24,805 nt of DNA from Dehalococcoidia bacterium UBA6627 (GTDB lineage Bacteria > Chloroflexota > Dehalococcoidia > UBA2979), in NCBI GenBank assembly GCA_002455955.1, contig DKLZ01000059.1, positions 1-24,805 on the forward strand, written 5' to 3'. Below the pieces are notes generated by a model. It was given only the letters and a program-made list of their open reading frames with translations, was not told the origin of the DNA and made no database searches. The translations under genes and the position numbers were made by a program. Position 1 is the first letter of the stretch; each line of letters starts with the position of its first letter. Below are positions 7,974 through 15,910 of the stretch, piece after piece.

Positions 7974-8441
7974 CTACCAGCGATAATGCACAAATGCGCG
8001 GTTCGCTTCGGCCATGCGATGCACCTCTTCTTTGCGTCTCACAGCATTACCTGCATTGTTAGACGCGTCGATTATTTCCGATGCTAACTTTTCAGCCATC
8101 GATTGACCGCTTCGTGTACGCGCAGCCTGTAGTAACCAACGCAGTGCCAATGCCTGCCGACGTTCGCTCCGAATATCAATTGGGACCTGATAGGTCGCCC
8201 CGCCAACGCGACGTGGCTTAACCTCAATCACCGGAGTGACGTTACGAATCGCTTGCTCAAACACATCTATACCAAGCCTGCCGATACGCTCTTCCACTTG
8301 CTGGAATGAGGTGTAGACAATTCGCTCCGCAGTACCCTTCTTACCATTCATCATCACGTTATTTATGAACTTCGATACCAACCGCGAGTTAAATTGCGGA
8401 TCAGGGGACACCGTACGCACAGGAGCTTGATTACGTCTCAT
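7974..8441 (-). CDS. rpsG: 30S ribosomal protein S7
   Basis: S7 nucleates assembly of the 30S head and contacts the E-site tRNA. The 155-residue protein has the usual length, with MRRNQAPVRTVSPDPQFNS at the start, FINNVMMNGKKGTAERIVY, the RRVGGATYQVPIDI hairpin and the RKEEVHRMAEANRAFVHYRW C-terminus. It starts two bases after the rpsL stop. In E. coli S7 represses its own operon; whether the hairpin before fusA plays such a part here is unknown. Confidence 0.98.
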   Translation of the reverse strand: MRRNQAPVRTVSPDPQFNSRLVSKFINNVMMNGKKGTAERIVYTSFQQVEERIGRLGIDVFEQAIRNVTPVIEVKPRRVGGATYQVPIDIRSERRQALALRWLLQAARTRSGQSMAEKLASEIIDASNNAGNAVRRKEEVHRMAEANRAFVHYRW

Positions 8442-8443
8442 CG

Positions 8444-8857
8444 CTAGTTCTTCCGAGTACCGTATTTGCTGCGACTCTGCTTACGGCCATCTACTCCTGT
8501 CGCATCAAGCGCCCCACGTACAATGTGGTAACGCACACCCGGAAGATCTTTAACTCGCCCGCCACGAATCAGGACTACTGAATGCTCCTGCAATGTATGC
8601 CCTTCACCCGGGATATACGCAGTCACCTCGATGCCATTAGTGAGCCGGACTCGGGCGACCTTACGCAGTGCAGAATTTGGTTTCTTTGGAGTAACAGTCC
8701 GTACCTGCGTGCAAACACCACGCTTCTGTGGTGAACCTTTCGGTGAGCGGCGCATGTTGTTATTAAGCGTGTTGAAGCGGAAGCGCAAAGCTGGAGCTTT
8801 AGTCTTCTTACGAACCTGTTGACGGCCCTTACGGACGAGCTGACTAATCGTCGGCAC
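8444..8857 (-). CDS. rpsL: 30S ribosomal protein S12 with internal insertion
   Basis: S12 sits at the decoding centre and controls translational accuracy. The 137-residue protein contains PTISQLVRKGRQQVRKKTKA, SPQKRGVCTQV, TPKKPNSALRKVARVRL, YIPGEGHTLQEHSVVLIRGG and RVKDLPGVRYHIVRGALD. Lysines in the two classical streptomycin-related loops (TPKKPN and RVKDLPG) are the wild-type residues. About 16 extra residues (near residues 25-41) lie between the PAL motif and SPQKRG compared with E. coli and Thermus S12 as I remember them. The start is GTG, followed by CCGACG. It is the first gene of the operon. Confidence 0.97.
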   Translation of the reverse strand: MPTISQLVRKGRQQVRKKTKAPALRFRFNTLNNNMRRSPKGSPQKRGVCTQVRTVTPKKPNSALRKVARVRLTNGIEVTAYIPGEGHTLQEHSVVLIRGGRVKDLPGVRYHIVRGALDATGVDGRKQSRSKYGTRKN

Positions 8858-8881
8858 GTGGACCCCACTTCTCGCTCACCA

Positions 8882-8900
8882 GAAACTCTATAGGAGTTTC
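8882..8900 (-). other. Stem-loop just upstream of the rpsL start
   Basis: GAAACTC, loop CTATA, GAGTTTC forms a perfect seven-pair stem ending 24 bases before the rpsL GTG. It lies inside the roughly 220-base leader that follows the promoter at 9086-9113. It could be a translational control element for the operon. The CTATAGA inside it also resembles a -10 box, but the nearest -35-like TTGGAC is 21 bases away, so a second promoter is a weaker reading. Confidence 0.45.
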
Positions 8901-9085
8901 CATCCAGATCGCCGTCCAAGTTGGGAGCGGTCGTACTGGGACAATCCTCAGACACAACGAACGGCCGAATGGCTAGCGGTGAGCCTAGAACACGACGTGC
9001 CGTTAAGCACATTTGCCGCCGGTTCTCACCACACGATGCCCAATCGACCGTGCTGGACTTTCGCAGCTATGAAGCGCGACCTATC

Positions 9086-9113
9086 AGTTTACCCACTGTT
9101 AAGAGAGTGTCAA
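9086..9113 (-). promoter_or_regulatory. Sigma-70 type promoter of the str/S10 operon
   Basis: On the minus strand a perfect -35 box TTGACA (9113-9108) is followed by a 16-base spacer and the -10-like TAAACT (9091-9086, four of six matches to TATAAT). Transcription would start near 9079 and give a leader of about 220 bases before the rpsL GTG. A second copy of the -35 sequence lies 17 bases further upstream as part of a nine-base direct repeat. It is the only convincing promoter seen ahead of the fifteen-gene operon. Confidence 0.65.
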
Positions 9114-9131
9114 TTGAAGAACAGTGTCAAT
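9106..9131 (-). repeat. Nine-base direct repeat ATTGACACT, period 17 bp
   Basis: ATTGACACT occurs twice on the minus strand (9131-9123 and 9114-9106), separated by eight bases. The downstream copy supplies the -35 box of the rpsL promoter. The upstream copy overlaps a short palindrome (GTGTC, loop, GACAC at 9124-9137). The spacing could mean two overlapping promoters or a repeated binding site, but no good -10 box is placed for the upstream copy. Confidence 0.5.
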
Positions 9132-9147
9132 GGACACCTGCCATCAC

Positions 9148-9930
9148 TCAGTCGAAGCGAATAAGTCGAAACGACTCCCTAAACACAAGAGCGTCTGTTT
9201 CAGGTTCTGGATCGAATTCTCGATCATGCTTCCGAGCCTCTTCTATAGCCCTATTGCGATAACGTTGAAGTATCGCATGCTCATCCCTATCACCAATCTG
9301 TGAACTGTGTGCCATCACGGCACGAATCTTGGTCGCCATAACCTTACTTATATCAAGATGGCAATCTGGCTCATTACTGCCCGCTAGCATCAGAACACTT
9401 GGTCGACACGGCTCAAGACCCTCTTCCTTGTCCCTTGGGTAATAGAGATGATCATCAGCAGCAGGATAAATAGCATCATAGGTCGCACGCCCTGTACGCC
9501 TATGATCTCGGTGATTGAATCCCGGTCGAAATCCGTCCCATGTGATCACCAAATCCGGTCTGTGGATCCGGATTTGGTGAACAATCAATCCTCGGAGTTC
9601 GTTCGAATTTTCGATGTAACCATCGGGAAACCCAAAAAACGTGGGCTCTTGAGCACCAAGAATCTGTGCCGCGTTTCGTTGCTCTTCTTCACGTATCGCA
9701 GCTAATTGTTGAGCAGTCATACCGATCTCTTTGGTGCCCTTGTTCCCACTCGTCGTCACGACGATATGGATGTCCCAATCAAGTTCGGCTAAAAGTGCAA
9801 CCGTACCGCCACAAACAAACTCGTTATCATCCGGATGGGCCATAACAATCATCGCACGGGTTAACCCAGCTTCGGTGAACTTTTGGATTGGGTCGACTTC
9901 CTCTTCAGCTATAGATCTCAGTCCCGCCAC
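9148..9930 (-). CDS. LmbE/PIG-L family zinc-dependent deacetylase
   Basis: This 260-residue protein belongs to the PIG-L/LmbE family, which removes acetyl groups from N-acetylglucosamine conjugates; MshB and BshB of mycothiol and bacillithiol synthesis are members. AHPDDNE (residues 31-37) supplies zinc ligands His32 and Asp35 and the catalytic Asp34, and NHRDHRRTG (139-147) supplies His143. The first 20-odd residues precede the usual family start. The gene begins with GTG three bases after the glycosyltransferase stop, with AGGTGG seven bases before it, so the two are coupled. The substrate cannot be fixed from sequence. The MshB/BshB role is inferred from the adjacent GT4 gene. Confidence 0.9.
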   Translation of the reverse strand: MAGLRSIAEEEVDPIQKFTEAGLTRAMIVMAHPDDNEFVCGGTVALLAELDWDIHIVVTTSGNKGTKEIGMTAQQLAAIREEEQRNAAQILGAQEPTFFGFPDGYIENSNELRGLIVHQIRIHRPDLVITWDGFRPGFNHRDHRRTGRATYDAIYPAADDHLYYPRDKEEGLEPCRPSVLMLAGSNEPDCHLDISKVMATKIRAVMAHSSQIGDRDEHAILQRYRNRAIEEARKHDREFDPEPETDALVFRESFRLIRFD

Positions 9931-9933
9931 CGA

Positions 9934-11181
9934 CTAACCACCTACAACACTAGTCGTTTGAGCAACGGAGATGCCCAATATCTCGTCATACAGATCAGCA
10001 AGCTGTTCAGAAACAGAGTCCCAAGAATATGCGCGCATTCTTTCAACTCCTGCAGTGCCGAGAGCTTTGCGAAGCGAATCGTTCCGCAGTAAAAGATCGA
10101 TTTTCTCGGCGAAAGGCTCCGGACAACGCCATGGGATCAGATAACCTGTACGACCATCGACCACTGTGGAAGCTAGACCTCCTACTCGTGACACCACAAC
10201 CGGAACGCCTGATGCCATTGCCTCAACTGCAACTAGACCAAATGATTCCGAAAACGATGGCATCACGACAACATCTGCCGAGCGATAATAGTTAGGCATT
10301 TGATCATGAGGGACAGAGCCAGCGAAGGTAAGCAGATCGCGAACTCCAACTTCGTCTGCGATCGCTGTCAGTCGATCGAATTCGGGACCTGCTTCCTCAT
10401 CGCCACCGACGATTAATAATCGCACCTTGCTCTTATCCGTGATCAACGCCATCCCTCGGATCAGAATATCGATCCCCTTCAAAGGTTCGATTCGACCCAC
10501 TGCGAGCACAACCTGCGCGTCTAATGGAATCTTTAGTTGCGCACGCGCCAACTCGCGCGAATCAGGAAAAAATTTTTCTGATGCAACCCCTAGAGGAATC
10601 ACAGCCACTCTTGTCTTCGGTACTCCATAAACTCGCTGCAGCAAACGCTGCTCATACCCAGTCGCTGCGACGATGCAGTCTAACGACTGAGCAAGACGCC
10701 GCTCAGCATCAAGCCTGTCTGGTGATTCTTGCTCCGAAACACGTGCGCGAATCTTTACCTCTCCTAAAGTATGAAACATCCCTAGGTGTGGCACTTCCCA
10801 ATTTAATGCTAGCTGCTCCCCGGCAACAGCTGAGATCCAGTAATGTGAATGAATGAGATCGTAGCGGTTCCTTTGACTCACCCGAAATGCTTCAACACGA
10901 GCAGCGAATTCGTCAGTCAGGGGGAACATCTCATCCTTCGACAATGGCGTCGCGGGACCGGCTTCGATCTGAATAAGCCGTGCTCCGGGTGCTAAATCAA
11001 CGACTGTCGGAATATGTAAATCGCTGCGCCGTGTAAAAACATCGATCAATTTACCGCGTGCCGCAAGTCGCTCCGAGATTTCTCGTACATATACGTTCAT
11101 ACCACCGCTTGTCGCACCACCAAGAGGTGCCAGTGGCGAAGTATGCATTGATAAAACAGCCGTGCGCGTAGCCAAGCTCAT
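9934..11181 (-). CDS. GT4 family glycosyltransferase, MshA/BshA-like
   Basis: A 415-residue, two-domain GT-B glycosyltransferase of family GT4. Features in order: the SPLAPLGGATSGGMNVYV loop typical of MshA and sucrose-phosphate synthases (about residues 15-32), HSHYW (111-115), a linker with ATGYEQ, GRIEPLKG (229-236; donor-phosphate Arg and Lys), and the E-x7-E signature in SFSESFGLVAVEAM (Glu312, Glu320). No membrane segment is evident. MshA joins GlcNAc to inositol-phosphate and BshA joins it to malate; the acceptor here is unknown. The ATG was preferred to a GTG five codons upstream, because it gives the more usual N-terminus. It pairs with a downstream LmbE deacetylase gene. Confidence 0.9.
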   Translation of the reverse strand: MSLATRTAVLSMHTSPLAPLGGATSGGMNVYVREISERLAARGKLIDVFTRRSDLHIPTVVDLAPGARLIQIEAGPATPLSKDEMFPLTDEFAARVEAFRVSQRNRYDLIHSHYWISAVAGEQLALNWEVPHLGMFHTLGEVKIRARVSEQESPDRLDAERRLAQSLDCIVAATGYEQRLLQRVYGVPKTRVAVIPLGVASEKFFPDSRELARAQLKIPLDAQVVLAVGRIEPLKGIDILIRGMALITDKSKVRLLIVGGDEEAGPEFDRLTAIADEVGVRDLLTFAGSVPHDQMPNYYRSADVVVMPSFSESFGLVAVEAMASGVPVVVSRVGGLASTVVDGRTGYLIPWRCPEPFAEKIDLLLRNDSLRKALGTAGVERMRAYSWDSVSEQLADLYDEILGISVAQTTSVVGG

Positions 11182-11331
11182 AGCGAGAAACCCCACTTAA
11201 TGAACACGCATAATTCCTACAACTAGGGATACGGAGACTTGATGAAACAAAGGATGCCGGCGCCCCAGAAAACTAGCGTATCACGACCTGAATGGCGTCT
11301 AAACTATTGAAATAATCAGCGGAATCGGAGT

Positions 11332-11364
11332 AATGCGCGCGCTGCATATTCGAAAGCGCACATT
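11332..11364 (-). terminator. Possible terminator or 3' hairpin after thrC
   Basis: On the transcribed strand AATGTGCGC and GCGCGCATT form a nine-pair stem (one G-T wobble) with a 15-base loop, overlapping the thrC stop codon. What follows is ACTCCG, not a T-run, so it is not a canonical intrinsic terminator. It may protect the 3' end or slow polymerase. The gap from 11182 to 11362 otherwise shows no clear promoter for the glycosyltransferase gene. Confidence 0.35.
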
Positions 11365-12451
11365 ATTCCCAAAGTAAAACTTGTTCAACAGCCGACGTTT
11401 CCGCTGCGGCCTCTAATTTGTCCCCATCTAAGCTAAGCGCTATCTCAGGATCTTTAAGACCAGCACCTGTAATGACCGAAACCACCGTGAGACCAGACAA
11501 ATCTTCACCATCCGCACGTTTGCGAAACAATCCTGCTACAGATGCCGCCGACGCCGGCTCACAAAAGATGCCTTCATCCCGTGCGAGGCGCCTATATGCG
11601 TTCAGGATCTCCTCATCTGTGACTGCTGATATCGAACCGCCTGACTCATCTCGTGCCTCCACTGCACTCGACCACGAAGCCGGTGAACCGATCCTAATTG
11701 CGGTTGCAATAGTCTCCGGATGTTCTATTGGTTTCCCGATAACAAGTGGTGCAGCGCCTGCTGCTTGAAAACCCCACATCTTTGGAACATTCTCGATCTT
11801 TTCCAGTTGGTAATATTCGGTGAAGCCGCGCCAGTAAGCTGTGATGTTCCCCGCGTTCCCAACGGGAATCGCCAAAACATCAGGGGAACACTTAAGTTCG
11901 TCGACAATCTCGAAAGCAGCTGTCTTTTGACCCGCTATCCGATGCGGATTTACAGAGTTAACGAGGGCTACCGGATGCCGATCAGTAAGTTCACGAACGA
12001 TAGTTAAGGCATCATCAAAAGAACCATCGATCATGACTATCTTCGCACCGTGTGCCATAGCCTGCGCGAGCTTACCCATAGCGACATTACCAGCGGGAAC
12101 AACCACTACTGCCGTAAGACCGTGACAGGCCGCATATGCAGCAGCCGAAGCAGAAGTATTTCCTGTAGATGCGCAAATCACGCCGAGAGCTCCTTCCTCG
12201 GCAGCTTTGGCAACAGCGACAACCATCCCACGATCCTTAAACGATCCAGTTGGGTTGGTGAACTCCGTCTTAAAATAAAGTGCTTCTAGTCCAAGCTCTT
12301 TCTCCAACACGCGTGAGCGGATAAGCGGAGTAGCGCCTTCCCCAAGAGTAATTAGTGGAGTGTCATCAGTAATCGGAAGCAGTTCCTGATATCGCTTCAT
12401 TATGAAACGACCGTCTCCAGTAGCGGTATATCCGTCAGGTAAATTAGTCAT
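11363..12451 (-). CDS. thrC: Threonine synthase
   Basis: Threonine synthase is a PLP enzyme of the fold-type II group that converts O-phosphohomoserine to threonine and phosphate. The 362-residue protein begins, after a short leader, with MKRYQELLPITDDTPLITLGEGATPL, typical of the shorter bacterial class. Lys72 in PTGSFKDRGM is the expected PLP lysine; STGNTSASAAAYAA and VGNAGNITAYWRGF bind cofactor and substrate phosphate. The ATG overlaps the preceding coiled-coil gene by four bases (ATGA); a start at 12400 is the alternative. With hom two genes upstream it completes two of the three homoserine-to-threonine steps; homoserine kinase is not in the window. Confidence 0.95.
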   Translation of the reverse strand: MTNLPDGYTATGDGRFIMKRYQELLPITDDTPLITLGEGATPLIRSRVLEKELGLEALYFKTEFTNPTGSFKDRGMVVAVAKAAEEGALGVICASTGNTSASAAAYAACHGLTAVVVVPAGNVAMGKLAQAMAHGAKIVMIDGSFDDALTIVRELTDRHPVALVNSVNPHRIAGQKTAAFEIVDELKCSPDVLAIPVGNAGNITAYWRGFTEYYQLEKIENVPKMWGFQAAGAAPLVIGKPIEHPETIATAIRIGSPASWSSAVEARDESGGSISAVTDEEILNAYRRLARDEGIFCEPASAASVAGLFRKRADGEDLSGLTVVSVITGAGLKDPEIALSLDGDKLEAAAETSAVEQVLLWE

Positions 12452-13449
12452 AAGGGCTGTTCTTTAACAACATCCTCTGACTGCTCGGACATCTGCGTTA
12501 GCAATGTTCGAGCAGTCCTGAGTTCACGTTCGGTTTCTTCGACAAGCCGTCTACCTGACTGTTCGTCAGCGTGAACTTGTCGGCGGAGGTGTTCGATGAT
12601 CGAAATACGGAGCGCCTCCAAACGCTCATCGATAGTACGCAGACGTTCTACACCTCCCATCTGATCGCGAATAATTCGCCCTCTCTCCTCAGTCGCTTCA
12701 CTAAGCCCCTGCCGCACCACCATGACAAGTTCCTCGATCTCCGAAAGTCGAGTTTCGTGCCGAGTCCGCGTTGCTCGTTGTTGCTCTAGCAATTCAAGTA
12801 ATTCAGCCTCGCGATCGCGAACCGCACGAATTGAAGCAATCTCTTCATCCATCCGTACCCTTGCTGTTCCTCCGGCCTCAACATCAAGCACAAGCGCGTC
12901 AATCTGGCGATCGCGATCGGTTAGTTTTGCTAGCAGGCCTCCAAGCGACTCTGCCTGATCGATTGCGGCGTCTCGCTGCGCAGCAACGCGACTTTCCAAA
13001 CTCACGAGACGGCTCTCGTTAAGTTGCATCGCATCAGCATCTGCTGCTGCAGAGCTAGCTAATGACCGTTGTCTCTCATCAATAGCCGTCTGATGCTCTT
13101 CATAATGATCGAGGCGCTGCATAATGACCTCGAGTGCACGCCGCAGTTCGGACTCAAACTCTAAATCACGAGACCCTGATCGTTCGACAATCCCTGTAAG
13201 ATCACGGCGCAGCGTTACCTCTTCTTCTAAACGCGTTCCTAGCTGCGCGATTTCACTCTTGAGTTCACGTATCAAGTCCTGCCCTGCTTCGTGACGAATG
13301 GTCCGACCATCGAGAACTTGCAACTGTTCCTCAAGGCTCACAACAGTCGTATGAAGAGATTCAAGCGATGCTCGAGACTGAGCTAGTTCTCGCGCTATTT
13401 CATTAAGAGCTAACGTCGAAGGTAGCGGCACAGATTGATTAGACGTCAT
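12448..13449 (-). CDS. Coiled-coil protein of unknown function in the hom-thrC operon
   Basis: I do not recognise a family. The 333-residue protein has no signal peptide or membrane segment and almost no Pro or Gly. From about residue 17 to 320 it is rich in Glu, Arg, Leu and Gln in heptad-like order (for example LESLHTTVVSLEEQLQVLDG, and RLSEIEELVMVVRQGL), so it should form a long alpha-helical coiled coil. There is no ATPase head, so it is not an SMC or Rad50 protein. It is joined to hom upstream and thrC downstream by 4-nt ATGA overlaps, so it is translated together with both. A scaffold or structural role is possible but speculative. Confidence 0.85.
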   Translation of the reverse strand: MTSNQSVPLPSTLALNEIARELAQSRASLESLHTTVVSLEEQLQVLDGRTIRHEAGQDLIRELKSEIAQLGTRLEEEVTLRRDLTGIVERSGSRDLEFESELRRALEVIMQRLDHYEEHQTAIDERQRSLASSAAADADAMQLNESRLVSLESRVAAQRDAAIDQAESLGGLLAKLTDRDRQIDALVLDVEAGGTARVRMDEEIASIRAVRDREAELLELLEQQRATRTRHETRLSEIEELVMVVRQGLSEATEERGRIIRDQMGGVERLRTIDERLEALRISIIEHLRRQVHADEQSGRRLVEETERELRTARTLLTQMSEQSEDVVKEQPL

Positions 13450-14747
13450 CGAGCGCCACCAAGCCCTGCAATAGGCATCAAGTTACCGATTCGCTGAACG
13501 AATTGCGCTTCCTCAATCTGTTTCAATGCGTCGTTAACAGCTCCACGCTCCGCAAGATATGTCGTTAAGACCAATTCAGCAGCATCGTCAAGATCATCCG
13601 CTTCAAACTGAAGCACTGACGCAATGCTGACGCCACGCTCCCCAAGTGCTCCAGCTATCTGCGCCAGTACACCAGCCTGATCTGGAACAGTTAATCGAAT
13701 GTAGAATCGTGACTTGTGAGATGCTGATGGCAACACTTGCGCAGGAATCAGTGGCGTTACCGCCAATGGTCGACGATCTGCAACAATATCGCGGGCTAGT
13801 GCGAGAACATCAGCTAACACCGCGCTTGCCGTTGGCGTGGGTCCGGCACCAGGGCCTTCGAACAGAACATGCCCCACGAGATTGCCTTCGATCTCGACGG
13901 CATTTAGTACCCCATCAACCTTTGCAAGTGGTTCGTCGTGATAAATCAACGTTGGGCATACGCTCGCAATCAAATGCCCATCATCAAGTCGCGCTCTCGC
14001 TAACAGCTTGATTGTGTACCCAAGTTCAGCAGCATAGATAAAGTCTTGTGATGCTAATAATGAAATTCCCTGGCGTTCAATCTCCTCAGGAAAAAGTTCA
14101 AGCCCAAATGCTAGGCCACAGAGAATTGCAAGCTTATAACTAGCATCGAAGCCTTCGACGTCAGCGGTTGGATCAGGCTCTGCATACCCTAACCGTTGAG
14201 CTTCAGCGAGGACATCCTTGTAATCGACTCCGCCATCTGCCATCGCCGTGAGCATAAAATTCGTGGTCCCATTGATAATTGCGGTAAGAGCACTAACCTC
14301 ATTAGCTAATAAATCACGTGATAACGGACTGATGATCGGAATGCCACCGCCAACTGACGCCTCATAAAGCAGACGCACCTCATGCTCTGCTGCAAGCGCT
14401 AATAACTTAGCCCCGTGCTTCGCCATCACCTCCTTATTCGCGGTCACAACATCTCGTCCCGAGGCCAGAGCGCGAGCGATGTACTCGTATGCTGGCTCCT
14501 CCCCGCCCATCAACTCGACTACTATCTGAGTACCTTCGTCAGAAATCAGGTCATCGAAGCTCGTTGTTAGCTGCGAGGCAGTTAAACCGTCTCTTTGACG
14601 CGCGAGGTCCCGAACCAATACTTGACGCAGTTGCAACGGACGCCCAACGGACCGCTCATAACGGTTGGATGCTGCATTCAAAGCTGCGACTACGCCACCA
14701 CCAACATTTCCTGAACCGAGCATTGAAATGCCAACCGGGCTGACCAT
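13446..14747 (-). CDS. hom: Homoserine dehydrogenase (ACT domain type)
   Basis: This enzyme reduces aspartate semialdehyde to homoserine in the aspartate family pathway. The 433-residue protein has a Rossmann NAD(P) domain (GISMLGSGNVGGGVV, residues 6-20), VVTANKEVMAKHG, the GTTNFMLTAMADGGVDY segment, the GYAEPDPTADVEGFDASYKLAIL substrate region (read in pieces), and a C-terminal ACT domain (FYIRLTVPDQAGVLAQIAGA), which usually gives feedback control by threonine. GGAGG lies eight bases before the ATG, four bases after the previous stop. Its stop overlaps the coiled-coil gene by four bases. Confidence 0.97.
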   Translation of the reverse strand: MVSPVGISMLGSGNVGGGVVAALNAASNRYERSVGRPLQLRQVLVRDLARQRDGLTASQLTTSFDDLISDEGTQIVVELMGGEEPAYEYIARALASGRDVVTANKEVMAKHGAKLLALAAEHEVRLLYEASVGGGIPIISPLSRDLLANEVSALTAIINGTTNFMLTAMADGGVDYKDVLAEAQRLGYAEPDPTADVEGFDASYKLAILCGLAFGLELFPEEIERQGISLLASQDFIYAAELGYTIKLLARARLDDGHLIASVCPTLIYHDEPLAKVDGVLNAVEIEGNLVGHVLFEGPGAGPTPTASAVLADVLALARDIVADRRPLAVTPLIPAQVLPSASHKSRFYIRLTVPDQAGVLAQIAGALGERGVSIASVLQFEADDLDDAAELVLTTYLAERGAVNDALKQIEEAQFVQRIGNLMPIAGLGGAR

Positions 14748-14751
14748 GGGT

Positions 14752-15810
14752 CTAGCCTCCCAATCGAGCGGATATATCTTCTGCTACCTTTTCGTTAATC
14801 CACTTCTCCTCGTCCAGCGAAAGATCGCGGTCGATTACGAGCAAAGATGCCGCTTGCGCAATCCAAACCTCGACACGTTGATCAACCATCTCCTCCAACC
14901 CTACGTCGTCGTAGTCTCGATGGCCCCAGCTATCTACGAGAAGGTAAATTTCGAAGAAGCCTCCTGCACCCTCAATCGCTATCGACCACTCACCACGAAC
15001 CATGCCATCAAGCGCTGTCAGCACATTCGATTCCAATAGCTGAGGAACTTGCCAGCCAACAAGTTTTCCACCTGCACCATCTTCAGTTGCGATCGACAGC
15101 TCGTCCGCCAGCTCACCAAAGTCAACACCAGCTTCAAGTTCCTTAAGTGCTGCATCCGCAGCTAGTCGATCGGTCACCCTAATTCGTTGTAGCTTAATAT
15201 GCGGTCCACTCGTTCCAATCTCAGCCAAAAAAGAATCTTCTAAACGTTCCCGGTAAAGCTCTGCTTCGATCATCGCCTCGTACTGTTGACGATTCATACC
15301 TGTATTAAGAACTAAATCCTTAACCTGATCCGCGAACTCTTTTGGGTCGACTTGATGTTTTACTTTCAGCGCCTCAATGTCGACGACGTTGTTGCTATCA
15401 GGTCCCTGTGGATCCGAAGAAGGGATCAGTCCGAGGTTGAGAAGAAGTATTTCTTCTATATCATCTGCCGTTACAGTATCAACCCTATCGGAAGCAGAGC
15501 GACGAAGTACCTCTTCGTCAACAATTAACTCAACAGTGGGGCGCGCAATATCATCGGCATCCGCGCGGCCTCCAAACAGCGCCCAATATATAGCTCGTTT
15601 GGAAACATCTCGTGTGTTGTAACTGCTATCCGCGACCGTGACCACATGGGAACGCGGCGGCATATAACTAACTATATAGACGCCAACAACGATCACAATC
15701 GCCGCGAGTGCGAGCACCGTACCAACACCAATATAGACAAACCGAGCCTGACGCTCCGCTCGTTCCCGTTCTTCCATGCGGCCTTGACGCTCTCGACGAT
15801 CACGCGCCAT
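14752..15810 (-). CDS. Membrane-anchored parvulin-like (PrsA/SurA-type) foldase
   Basis: A 352-residue protein with a basic, charged N-terminus (residues 1-23), one membrane segment (about 24-48), then an extracytoplasmic region. No lipobox cysteine is seen, so it is a signal-anchor protein rather than a lipoprotein. Residues about 90-200 resemble the SurA-type N-terminal chaperone helices; 205-295 resemble a parvulin domain (DFGELADELS, then DGAGGKLVGW and the GMVRGEW segment). The two histidines usual in active parvulins appear replaced, so it may be a chaperone without isomerase activity; this is inference from by-eye alignment. It precedes hom by four bases. A GGAGG lies about 11 bases before its ATG. 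Confidence 0.8.
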   Translation of the reverse strand: MARDRRERQGRMEERERAERQARFVYIGVGTVLALAAIVIVVGVYIVSYMPPRSHVVTVADSSYNTRDVSKRAIYWALFGGRADADDIARPTVELIVDEEVLRRSASDRVDTVTADDIEEILLLNLGLIPSSDPQGPDSNNVVDIEALKVKHQVDPKEFADQVKDLVLNTGMNRQQYEAMIEAELYRERLEDSFLAEIGTSGPHIKLQRIRVTDRLAADAALKELEAGVDFGELADELSIATEDGAGGKLVGWQVPQLLESNVLTALDGMVRGEWSIAIEGAGGFFEIYLLVDSWGHRDYDDVGLEEMVDQRVEVWIAQAASLLVIDRDLSLDEEKWINEKVAEDISARLGG

Positions 15811-15910
15811 GCAGCAATGTTCCTCCCGTGTTGTGCCGCTAGATCGTGGAGAGCGCCAACTTCACCGCAAATAGCTTCGGCGAGTCGACCGTCCTATCGG
15901 CCTGACTGAT

